NCBI GenBank assembly: GCA_023133315.1
Contig: JAGLWR010000065.1
Span: forward strand, 1 to 6,715
Source: Methanomicrobia archaeon
GTDB lineage: Archaea; Methanobacteriota_B; Thermococci; Methanofastidiosales; B48-G16
Reading direction: 5' to 3'
Length of the DNA: 6,715 nucleotides
The first letter of the stretch is position 1. Each line of letters begins with the position of its first letter. Shown here piece after piece: positions 1 to 6,051 of this stretch. Made by a program: the position numbers and the translations under genes. A model generated the notes under the pieces. The model was not told the origin of the DNA. It was given only the letters and a program-made list of their open reading frames with translations, and ran no database searches.

Positions 1-207
1 ATTGGCAGAGATTATTTTACCGTCTGGAGTAGCTTGGTACACCCCATCAAACACGTTTTCAAAGAGCCCCCGGAATTTGGCCTCGGAGAGCCGCAGCTCT
101 TTCTCCACTTGCTTGCGTTGGGTTTCTAATTTTTCCAATTCTTTTATTTCTTTGTGTAATTCTTTTATGATTCGATCCTTTGATTTGTTCTCACCTTTAT
201 TTTTCAT
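1..207 (-). CDS. PAS-domain signalling protein, N-terminal fragment
   Basis: Only the first 69 codons are in the window; the gene continues past the left edge. After the start, residues about 10-40 form a charged heptad-like helix rich in Lys, Glu and Leu. It runs into the typical beginning of a PAS domain: LRLSEAKFRGLFENV, then DGVYQATPDGKI, ending at SAN. PAS domains sense small ligands, redox state or light, and usually feed histidine kinase, diguanylate cyclase or regulator modules. The output module is not visible, so the type of signalling protein is undecided. No membrane segment precedes the PAS domain, so this end of the protein is probably cytoplasmic. The start at 207 is supported by AAAGGTG at 219-213, five bases upstream. 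An ATG four bases further upstream is out of frame and stops after four codons. Confidence is high for PAS and low for anything more specific. Confidence 0.85.
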   Translation of the reverse strand, partial: MKNKGENKSKDRIIKELHKEIKELEKLETQRKQVEKELRLSEAKFRGLFENVFDGVYQATPDGKIISAN

Positions 208-495
208 TCATGCACCTTTAAAATTAATAGCGACTCCACTTAGGTGATGTACAGGCTTCTGCTTTGAGTTCTTACAAACGAAAAGATGGTGATTCCACTA
301 GTAAATAAACCTTGATGAAGCTATTATAATTTTTTTGTCATATCTCACTTTCATTTTTATTATTGTAGTTCATCTATTTAAAATTATCTATTTAAAATAT
401 ATATCTTAAAAAATATTTATAAATTATCAAGTTAAAAAAAAATTTCTTTTTAATTTTTGAGTTCTTTTATTAATTAGCAGAGTGAGAGTCTATTA
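208..495. other. gene-free AT-rich intergenic region
   Basis: No convincing gene lies in these 288 bases. The half next to the PAS gene has ordinary composition and carries two copies of gaYtccact (232-240 and 291-299), 59 bases apart. The other half (about 320-480) is almost pure A/T. It holds possible minus-strand TATA elements for the PAS gene near 321-336 and at 417-423 (TTTATAAA), both far enough away to imply a long 5' leader, and a poly-A run that reads as a U-tract terminator for the four-cysteine gene. No structured RNA or tRNA fold was recognised. Confidence 0.6.
434..442 (-). terminator. U-tract terminator after the four-cysteine gene
   Basis: Nine consecutive A on the plus strand give nine U in minus-strand RNA, about 55 bases after the stop codon of the gene at 496-735, with further T-rich runs on both sides. 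Archaeal transcription commonly ends at such U-tracts without a strong hairpin. The position is plausible but untested. Confidence 0.4.
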
Positions 496-735
496 TTACT
501 TATGCTCAAAACCCTCACAGAAATAGTAAGCAGGTACTTTTTTTCCATGTTTTTTGCAGTAACCGAATTCTTCTGTTTCTTTTTCATAATGCATACATAA
601 AAGGCATTTTTTGTCTCCTTTGCCCAAAAAAGGTTTTTGAATCTTTTCAATTATTTTTTCTCTTCTTTTTTCTTCTTTCTCGATAGATTCTTTTCTTCTT
701 TTTATCATTTTTTCAACATCTGGAAGTTCGTTCAT
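496..735 (-). CDS. small four-cysteine, probably metal-binding protein
   Basis: A 79-residue protein beginning MNELPDVEKMIKRRKE. Residues about 8-40 are a very charged helix of Lys, Arg and Glu. The C-terminal half carries C-x2-C-x12-C-x12-C: CLLCMHY, then FGYCKKHG, then YYFCEGFE. A His three residues after the third Cys is a further possible ligand. Four spaced Cys in a compact domain is the pattern of a small zinc ribbon or possibly an iron-sulfur protein; the metal cannot be told from sequence. I do not recognise a named family. The frame is open further upstream (ATG at 774, and another at 867 that would overlap the divergent gene). The start at 735 is preferred because the protein is highly charged from there on and the upstream extension reads like noncoding AT-rich DNA. 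No Shine-Dalgarno site precedes it, so a leaderless message is possible. It is divergent from the HTH gene at 829. Confidence 0.7.
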   Translation of the reverse strand: MNELPDVEKMIKRRKESIEKEEKRREKIIEKIQKPFLGKGDKKCLLCMHYEKETEEFGYCKKHGKKVPAYYFCEGFEHK

Positions 736-828
736 TGTTATTACTTTTTTTATAATTATTTTAAGGTTTTGCATTTGTGCAAAAAACTCAACAGTAAAGT
801 TTTTATTCTCCACTTTCTTAGTTATCAC
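736..828. promoter_or_regulatory. shared divergent promoter region
   Basis: These 93 bases separate the divergent starts of the four-cysteine gene (735, minus) and the HTH gene (829, plus). The stretch tttttttataattatttt at about 745-762 can be read as a TATA element on either strand. Neither gene has a Shine-Dalgarno site. That suits leaderless transcription, although the spacing to each start is not the ideal 26 or so bases. The HTH product is an obvious candidate to bind here and regulate both directions; that is inference from position only. Confidence 0.4.
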
Positions 829-1239
829 ATGTCCAAGATCGGTGATGAAAAAATTGTTGAACTTCACAAGAAGGGGTTAACGGACAGGGAGATGGCCGAG
901 GTTCTGGGAGTCTCTCAAAGTTCTGTAAATTACAGGAGACAGAGACTTGGACTGAAAAACAATTATCATGAAAAAAAGAAAAAATTTGATGAAGATAAAT
1001 TTTTGGAGTTATACCATTTGGGATATACTGACAGAGAGATAGCTGAAAAACTGAAACTCACTACTCCGGCAATAAATTATAGAAGAGTTAAACTCGAGTT
1101 AAAAAGTAACAGAGAGCTTCCTGACCTTAGTGAGGTCATGACTTTACATTCACGGGGGTATACCCCACAACAGATAGCTGAAGATCTTAAAGTCTCGTTG
1201 GCTTTGGTGAGAGTAAGTTTGGAAAAAGCATCGGTATAA
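829..1239 (+). CDS. triple helix-turn-helix repeat DNA-binding protein
   Basis: A 136-residue protein made of three copies of a homeodomain-like HTH unit, at about residues 6-43, 55-92 and 100-134. The repeats align clearly: ELHKKGLTDREMAEVLGVSQ, ELYHLGYTDREIAEKLKLTT and TLHSRGYTPQQIAEDLKVSL. The first two continue with a matching recognition-helix segment, SSVNYRRQRLGLK and AINYRRVKLELK; the third is more diverged. No ligand-binding or enzymatic domain is present, so this is probably a dedicated DNA-binding regulator. Tandem HTHs could read a long or repeated operator. The frame is open upstream to 637, but that stretch is nearly all Phe, Tyr and Leu and is the complement of the four-cysteine gene, so the ATG at 829 is chosen. 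It has no Shine-Dalgarno site. The secreted-protein gene starts 26 bases after its stop and is probably cotranscribed. Its targets are unknown. Confidence 0.85.
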   Translation: MSKIGDEKIVELHKKGLTDREMAEVLGVSQSSVNYRRQRLGLKNNYHEKKKKFDEDKFLELYHLGYTDREIAEKLKLTTPAINYRRVKLELKSNRELPDLSEVMTLHSRGYTPQQIAEDLKVSLALVRVSLEKASV

Positions 1240-1265
1240 AAATTAAAAATAAAGGAGGGTGTGGA

Positions 1266-3704
1266 ATGAAGAGGATGGTGTTAATTATCCTCGTATTATG
1301 CTCCTTCATAGAGCTTGGAGCATCGCAAGAGGATAATATAAGAATAAACGAGTTTTGCATAAAGGGGGGAGAATGGATAGAATTTTACAATCCTACAGGT
1401 TCGAATGTTGTGCTTGATGGATATTCTTTAGAAACAAAGGAAGGGTCGTTTGAATTTACAACAGAGATAATACTTTCTAACGGTTTTTACATTGTAGAAA
1501 CTTCAAGTTTTTTTGACAACGACGGCGACATAATAGTTCTCAGAGATAACAGCAACGCAACCATTGATACGGTATCTTATGGATATGAGGGGTACGCTCC
1601 TGCGCCCCCAAGTCATGAATCTTCTGCTCTGGACAGCAACGGCAGATGGACTATAGATTTTTCTCCAACGAAAAACGCCGAGAATAATGTTCCCGGTGCG
1701 AATCTTGGAAGTTCCCTTATGATAAATGAGATCTATGAAAAAAAGATAGAGTTTTATAATCCTCAAGAAACTCCGATAAACATCAAAGACTTCTTCATAA
1801 CGGATGGGGACAAGATTGATAATATAGATCTTAATTCTACTATAAATCCTCATAATGTGCTTGTTTTCGAGACTGCAATAACCTTTACAGAAAAAGATGT
1901 TCTGTATCTATTCGATTCTTTGGGGATACTCATAGACATGATGGGATGTTTCGGGCACAAAACCGTGGAGAGTATCCAGAGAATACCAGATGGAGATCCA
2001 ACATTTGGGTACTCATGGGATACTTCAGAGGTTTACGACGCGTGCGAATCTTTGGGATGTTTAAACGATTTTTTTATAATAAGTGAGGTTTACGAGAATT
2101 TTATAGAGCTTTACACGCCAATACCGAGGGATGTGTCATTTTCTATTACTTTAGAGACTAAGAGAGAGTTCACCGTTTTTGTGGATAAATTTTTAATTAT
2201 ATCTAATAGCGATGGATCTTTTTTCAGGGAGTTTGGTTTTCATCCAGACATCGTGATCAACGAAAGATTTAATGAGATATTTCTGGAGTTTAAGGAAATA
2301 GAAGATCACCTCATGTACGATCATGGAACTCTGGCAAGAATTCCGATAAAACTAAACTCGGATTTTGAAGAGACAAAACCTACTCCGAATGAATATAATA
2401 AATTATATTCCTTAGAACCCCCTCTCATACTTACAGAAATAATGTATAATCCCAAAAAACCGCAACTTGATAAATATTATGAGTGGATAGAGGTGTACAA
2501 TCGCAGCGAACTTCCTTACGACCCAAAAGATCTGTATTTTGAGAATAAAAAGATAAATGGGGATCCAATACCCCCGGGAGAATATGCTGTGATAGCGGAT
2601 TCGGATACGCTGCTCTTTGACGAAATAGAGATAAAAAACAAACTTACTCTAGAGGGGAATCTTTCTTTATCAAATTCCGGAGATTATGTTGCCATCATGG
2701 AAGGAGACGTAATTCTCGATGACGTAACGTACTATAAGAACGCATGCAAAGAAGGTTTTTCTTTAGAGAAAATAGATGGTGTCTGGAGAAGAGGCAGATT
2801 TGGAGGAACTCCCGGATATGTAATACAAAGAGAAGAACCTATAGAAACAGAATACAATAAGATATTTTACATATTTAAGAATAATGATGAACTGGAAAAA
2901 GAGATCGCTGAGAAAATTGCAGAACTGGAGAAAACTTCTCTCTCTAACTCAGAAGAGTTTCTCTCTATAAAAAATGAATTTGAGAACTTCAAAGGGGGAT
3001 TTATAACAAAAAACAGGATTTTAAAGAATTTAAAGAGGAGGTTAAATTCTCTAAGAGTCTATGAAAAAAATATTCTCTTTCTGGAAAATAAGAATCAATA
3101 CTATAAAATGAACACATCATTAAAACAGCGGTTAAACGAGCTTAATATAGAAGTCCGTTCCTGTACTAATTTTCCAGATTTAGAAAAGTATGATATCGTT
3201 TTTCTTACGAATCCTGAAAAAAATTTCGAAAGTGAAGAAATTCAAAAACTGGAAGAATATATGGAAGATGGAGGAATACTGATACTCTGCGGCACGTATA
3301 ATACATACCTCAATACAGATCTGAACAGGATATCTAAAAAGCACGGCACAACGTTCGTTAAATCCAGTTTAAGAGATGATAAAAGCAACAGTGGAAAAAA
3401 CTATTACGTCAGAGTAAAAGAGTTCCCGGATCTATCTCTTTATGAAGATATAAAGGAATTAAATATTTCGGGAGGAGCTCTTTTGCATAAAGAATGTACT
3501 GTTATTTTAAAAGGAAACGAGACCACGTATGCAGTAACAGAAAATGATACGCTTGAGAATTTTGCAATAATCACGTTGAAAAAAGTAGGAAAGGGGTATC
3601 TAATCTGTTCGGGTTCATCGCAGATGTTCACAACAGGTATAAAATATGGAGACAATCTGACGTTCACGATCGATCTTATAGAGTATTTACTTGATTTAAA
3701 GTAA
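1266..3704 (+). CDS. secreted multi-lamin-tail-domain protein with C-terminal alpha/beta domain
   Basis: An 812-residue protein with a signal peptide (MKRMVLIILVLCSFIELGAS, likely cut near residues 19-21) and no other membrane segment, so it is probably exported. Four lamin-tail-like beta domains follow, at about 26-140, 151-263, 269-378 and 386-519. Each opens with a version of INE-(x)n-EWIEFYNP (INEFCIKGGEWIEFYNPT; INEIYEKKIEFYNPQ; ISEVYENFIELYTP; LTEIMYNP then EWIEVYNRS). The domain-closing R/K-I segments (IQRIPDG, LARIPIK, LEKIDGVW) are seen in the second to fourth. The third copy is the most diverged. Residues about 535-600 look coiled-coil. Residues 601-812 look like a Rossmann or glutamine-amidotransferase-like fold of the ThuA/IFT52 type (YDIVFLTNP, GGILILCG, GKGYLICSGSS), without an evident catalytic triad. 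Lamin-tail domains in prokaryotes occur on surface proteins and nucleases; no nuclease motif was seen. The start is supported by GGAGGGTG at 1254-1261. A role in surface binding or assembly is inferred. Confidence 0.85.
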   Translation: MKRMVLIILVLCSFIELGASQEDNIRINEFCIKGGEWIEFYNPTGSNVVLDGYSLETKEGSFEFTTEIILSNGFYIVETSSFFDNDGDIIVLRDNSNATIDTVSYGYEGYAPAPPSHESSALDSNGRWTIDFSPTKNAENNVPGANLGSSLMINEIYEKKIEFYNPQETPINIKDFFITDGDKIDNIDLNSTINPHNVLVFETAITFTEKDVLYLFDSLGILIDMMGCFGHKTVESIQRIPDGDPTFGYSWDTSEVYDACESLGCLNDFFIISEVYENFIELYTPIPRDVSFSITLETKREFTVFVDKFLIISNSDGSFFREFGFHPDIVINERFNEIFLEFKEIEDHLMYDHGTLARIPIKLNSDFEETKPTPNEYNKLYSLEPPLILTEIMYNPKKPQLDKYYEWIEVYNRSELPYDPKDLYFENKKINGDPIPPGEYAVIADSDTLLFDEIEIKNKLTLEGNLSLSNSGDYVAIMEGDVILDDVTYYKNACKEGFSLEKIDGVWRRGRFGGTPGYVIQREEPIETEYNKIFYIFKNNDELEKEIAEKIAELEKTSLSNSEEFLSIKNEFENFKGGFITKNRILKNLKRRLNSLRVYEKNILFLENKNQYYKMNTSLKQRLNELNIEVRSCTNFPDLEKYDIVFLTNPEKNFESEEIQKLEEYMEDGGILILCGTYNTYLNTDLNRISKKHGTTFVKSSLRDDKSNSGKNYYVRVKEFPDLSLYEDIKELNISGGALLHKECTVILKGNETTYAVTENDTLENFAIITLKKVGKGYLICSGSSQMFTTGIKYGDNLTFTIDLIEYLLDLK

Positions 3705-3715
3705 AAAATCGTGTA

Positions 3716-3740
3716 TTTTTCATTTGCATCTTATCTTTTA
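3716..3740 (+). terminator. T-rich terminator after the secreted-protein gene
   Basis: Beginning 11 bases after the stop codon is a T-rich stretch containing TTTTT (3716-3720) and TTTT (3736-3739), without a clear hairpin. That is how many archaeal genes end. A separate TATA box follows at 3757, so a transcript end here is reasonable. Confidence 0.35.
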
Positions 3741-3756
3741 GTATGAAATAAAAACA

Positions 3757-3764
3757 TTTATATA
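3757..3764 (+). promoter_or_regulatory. archaeal TATA box for the membrane-protein pair
   Basis: TTTATATA preceded by an A-rich stretch (gaaataaaaacat) resembles an archaeal BRE plus TATA element. Adding the usual 25 or so bases puts transcription start near 3785-3788. That leaves a leader of about 25 bases before the ATG at 3813, with room for the AGGGAT ribosome site at 3804-3809. Confidence 0.6.
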
Positions 3765-3792
3765 GTAATAGAAGATAACCATATCATGAACC

Positions 3793-3802
3793 CTTAATTA
3801 AG
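3793..3802. promoter_or_regulatory. 10-base palindrome in the leader, possible operator
   Basis: CTTAATTAAG is a perfect palindrome lying just after the predicted transcription start and just before the ribosome site. With outer bases it becomes ccCTTAATTAAGtaGGG, which can be read as a slightly asymmetric inverted repeat. A bound repressor here would block transcription of both membrane genes, or the RNA could fold over the ribosome site. A/T palindromes of this length do occur by chance in AT-rich DNA. Confidence 0.3.
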
Positions 3803-3812
3803 TAGGGATAAA

Positions 3813-4709
3813 ATGGACGACGTAGATATTAAAAAGTCATTCGAAGATAATAAAATTTTGTTCTTATTATTACCAGTATTAGGATTTTTTTTCACGATAA
3901 TTTATACTTTGATTGATATAGAATCCATATTTTTTGTTATCTTCTTATCTTTCATAATCAGTTTTATTCTAAGTTTTTCAATAGGCCATATAAGAAAAAA
4001 TCCATCATTAGGTAAGAATATTAATTATATTATTCCCTTAATGGGTATATTGATATATTATGAATTTTTTTCCATCCGAAAAATTGACATTATATTGTTT
4101 TTGGGTATTTCTGTCATATATTGCAGTTTTTTGCCAAATTTTATCCTTTCAAAAATACTTAAAAATAAAATTATTTCATATAGCTTGAAATCTTTTATTC
4201 CACCAAAAGGTACTAATGTTAAAGAAGATATATCAAAAAATAAATTTTTGACATTAATTGAATGCTCAAAAAGTGATTTGGGAGAAATATATGAAACATA
4301 TATTGAAAGTTCTACTCTTAAGATTTTTATAGAAAAAAATAAGAACTTTATTTCGATATTTTGTTTTGAGATTTTAAATAATAAAATATTAAAAACACTT
4401 GAAACAGAAGGTATAATTGAAGTTTTTAGTAAAATGTTTAAAAATTGGACCGAAAAGAAAAAAGTTGATAAAAAAATAATTGATAAGGTTTTTGAACCTT
4501 ATATTCTTAAAATGGAATTTTCAAGAAAAACAATAGCTCCAATTGTGTTTTTGGGGGTAATTATCCTTATTGTATTTAAACTTGGAACTTCAAATGTTAA
4601 AAATTTTCTTTTAGAGAATAAAAAAGAAGTTTTTTTCACAGTGTTGGGATCACTTTTGACTTTTCTTTTTGCAATTATGTTGAAATTCTTTGGAGGTAGA
4701 AAAAAATGA
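3813..4709 (+). CDS. six-span membrane protein of unknown family
   Basis: A 298-residue protein I do not recognise. Hydrophobic segments lie at about 15-35, 37-58, 70-87, 92-115, 241-257 and 272-292. Between the fourth and fifth is a soluble, Lys-rich domain of about 120 residues (116-240), containing ECSKSDLGEIYETYIESS and a helical stretch around 200-235. Lys/Arg residues after the second span (HIRKNP) and at the end (FFGGRKK) favour a cytoplasmic N-terminus, central domain and C-terminus. No transporter, protease or nucleotide-binding motif is visible. The start is backed by AGGGAT at 3804-3809 and a TATA box at 3757. The stop overlaps the next start as ATGA at 4706-4709, so the two genes are translationally coupled and the products probably act together. 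G+C is clearly lower than in the upstream secreted-protein gene, which hints at a separate origin. Confidence 0.8.
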   Translation: MDDVDIKKSFEDNKILFLLLPVLGFFFTIIYTLIDIESIFFVIFLSFIISFILSFSIGHIRKNPSLGKNINYIIPLMGILIYYEFFSIRKIDIILFLGISVIYCSFLPNFILSKILKNKIISYSLKSFIPPKGTNVKEDISKNKFLTLIECSKSDLGEIYETYIESSTLKIFIEKNKNFISIFCFEILNNKILKTLETEGIIEVFSKMFKNWTEKKKVDKKIIDKVFEPYILKMEFSRKTIAPIVFLGVIILIVFKLGTSNVKNFLLENKKEVFFTVLGSLLTFLFAIMLKFFGGRKK

Positions 4710-5248
4710 AAAAGGATGTATATCTTTTGTTAATTTTATCCATTTTTTGTGTTTTGGGGATTAATCTTTATCTTTCTATCTTTATTCTACCACTCGAAGA
4801 TCTGAATTTAAATAATATCCCTAAGCCTCATCATCGTTATTATCTCTATTTTAATAGCATTACCCCTATAATAGACATTACATATGAGGATGAAATTATT
4901 TTGAAATTTAGAAATTACAAAGATGTAACTTTACCAGAAAAATACTTAGGAGAGAATATTCAAACAATGGGTTATTTATATGACAAAGATCAGGAGAACT
5001 TTAGATCAATGTGTTTTTCTACAAAGGTAGTTCCAAGGGGAGATATCTTGATCAAAAAATTTAACTTGGTCCAGTCCAAAGAGAAGGATTTTCTCATTGA
5101 AATTGTAGATTTTGAAAAATGTGACAATTTCCAAATTTTTAATGTATTAAAATTTATTGAGATGGTAATTTATATCCTATCGGTATCTATTCTAATCATA
5201 TTGGGAAAAAATTATTACAAATTCCAAAAAAGAGTATTAAATAATTAA
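4706..5248 (+). CDS. two-span membrane protein with external domain, unknown family
   Basis: A 180-residue protein with membrane segments at about 5-27 and 151-167 flanking a domain of about 120 residues (28-148). The short N-terminal MKKD and the positive C-terminal tail (GKNYYKFQKR) favour both ends being cytoplasmic, which places the central domain outside. That domain looks rich in beta strands (YYLYFNS, IDITYEDEIILKFRN, DFLIEIVDFEKC) and has two Cys, at 103 and 139, that could pair. The family is not recognised. The start overlaps the previous stop by four bases and has a strong GGAGGT at 4692-4697, so translation is coupled to the six-span protein. A partner or accessory subunit of that protein is the simplest guess. 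The gene ends 36 bases from the end of a converging gene, with an AT hairpin between them. Confidence 0.8.
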   Translation: MKKDVYLLLILSIFCVLGINLYLSIFILPLEDLNLNNIPKPHHRYYLYFNSITPIIDITYEDEIILKFRNYKDVTLPEKYLGENIQTMGYLYDKDQENFRSMCFSTKVVPRGDILIKKFNLVQSKEKDFLIEIVDFEKCDNFQIFNVLKFIEMVIYILSVSILIILGKNYYKFQKRVLNN

Positions 5249-5272
5249 AATATATCTATAAACATATATTTT
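5247..5272. terminator. AT-only hairpin between convergent genes, likely bidirectional terminator
   Basis: aaaatatat (5247-5255) and atatatttt (5264-5272) pair perfectly over nine bases around the loop ctataaac. The hairpin starts within the stop codon of the plus-strand gene and lies 12 bases past the stop of the minus-strand gene. It ends in a U-rich run on both strands, as expected of a shared terminator, though an all-A/T stem is weak. Confidence 0.45.
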
Positions 5273-5284
5273 TAAAATAAAAAT

Positions 5285-6043
5285 TTATTGAAAACACCCA
5301 ATTTCGTCAATTAATCTCTTGACTAGAGGTATAAGTTTAATAGATCTCACATTAGTATTGCCCTTTTCCTTGTATCTATATGCTTTTTGAATAAAAACCC
5401 TTGAAAAATATAGGCTCAAATTACCTATCTCTGCTTTTTGGATTTTACTTTTTCTAGATGATTTTTTAGCTTTGAATAATACCTCCTCTTGGAGCTTACG
5501 GAGATAAAACATATCTGCATAAAGAACTGTGAGAGCATCACATGTCCGGAACATTACATTGAGATGTAATTTACCTTTTCGAAATTTAAAATCACCAGCT
5601 ATGGGACAGGGGACATATCCTGGTCTAACTTTGTCATAAAGATCAGCAGGGCGTAGAAAAACAAACGAAAGAATATTGTAGCCTGGTTTTTTTGTTAATT
5701 CAGTAACTATCTTATCAATTTGATTTATATAGGATAAATCTGATCTCTTGGGTATGTCAGGATATTCTAACAATCTTTTTCTATAACTTGGCTTATAAGG
5801 AAAATCTCTTGTATTCTCATATACCCGTGTTGCTTTATCCCACCCTTTTCTTGCAGGATCACCAATAATATTGAAAAAAATGTCTTTAAATTCCACAAAC
5901 TGATCTTTTTTATGCCGAGAGCTTTGAAGAAGGCAATTTAGGATTTCTAAATAATTGCCGTTATCCTGACCTTCTTTAATAACGAGTTCTAAAATATTTT
6001 TTAAAGCTTGGAGATCGTTATCATTTCGAATCAAAAAACTCAT
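5285..6043 (-). CDS. divergent thymidylate synthase-fold protein
   Basis: A 252-residue protein near the usual ThyA length. The core is recognisable: NQIDKIVTELTKK (107-119) is the dimer-region helix, VPC gives the catalytic Cys at 146, then KFRKGKLHLNVMFRTCDALT with Arg166 and Asp169. The Cys-to-Arg spacing of 20 and the R-S/T-C-D motif match ThyA exactly. Important differences: the Asn that selects uracil in ThyA (31 residues after the Cys) is Asp177 here, as in dCMP hydroxymethylases. The paired Arg from the partner subunit are Asn-Ile (123-124), and the later His-x-Tyr is Phe217-x-Gln219. Thymidylate synthases methylate dUMP at C5 using methylene-tetrahydrofolate; this protein is unlikely to be the housekeeping enzyme. 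It may act on a cytosine nucleotide or non-phosphorylated substrate, or bind nucleotides without turnover. It follows the membrane gene by 8 bases, with GGCGAT at 6051-6046 as ribosome site, so the two are one operon. Confidence 0.75.
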   Translation of the reverse strand: MSFLIRNDNDLQALKNILELVIKEGQDNGNYLEILNCLLQSSRHKKDQFVEFKDIFFNIIGDPARKGWDKATRVYENTRDFPYKPSYRKRLLEYPDIPKRSDLSYINQIDKIVTELTKKPGYNILSFVFLRPADLYDKVRPGYVPCPIAGDFKFRKGKLHLNVMFRTCDALTVLYADMFYLRKLQEEVLFKAKKSSRKSKIQKAEIGNLSLYFSRVFIQKAYRYKEKGNTNVRSIKLIPLVKRLIDEIGCFQ

Positions 6044-6051
6044 GATATCGC

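Noticed and set aside
2..247. Plus-strand open frame of 81 residues at the left edge
   Set aside because: It lies opposite the minus-strand PAS gene, whose translation shows a clear PAS motif and a ribosome site; the plus-strand product is low-complexity Ser/Phe/Leu.
360..450. CRISPR leader or replication origin in the very AT-rich stretch
   Set aside because: There are no regularly spaced repeats, no cas gene and no origin-binding repeats or replication gene nearby; the composition alone fits promoter and terminator DNA.
637..828. Upstream extension of the HTH protein
   Set aside because: The extension is mostly Phe, Tyr and Leu, is antisense to the Lys/Glu-rich four-cysteine gene, and adds no recognisable domain; the HTH repeats begin right after the ATG at 829.
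736..867. N-terminal extension of the four-cysteine protein to starts at 774 or 867
   Set aside because: The longest version overlaps the HTH coding region and the added residues look like translated AT-rich promoter DNA. The start at 774 cannot be fully excluded.
1266..1325. Lipoprotein signal with Cys12 as the modified residue
   Set aside because: The residues before Cys12 (LVL) do not fit a lipobox, which needs a small residue before the Cys, and the hydrophobic core continues past it; ordinary signal peptidase cleavage near GAS is more likely.
1503..1853. Minus-strand open frame inside the secreted-protein gene
   Set aside because: It is antisense to strongly supported lamin-tail coding sequence and has no ribosome site or recognisable domain.
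3440..3667. Minus-strand open frame near the end of the secreted-protein gene
   Set aside because: It is antisense to the C-terminal alpha/beta domain, short, and without any motif.
5285..6043. Housekeeping thymidylate synthase (thyA)
   Set aside because: The fold core is there, but the uracil-selecting Asn, the cross-dimer Arg pair and the His-x-Tyr are all replaced, so a dUMP methylase call would be misleading.
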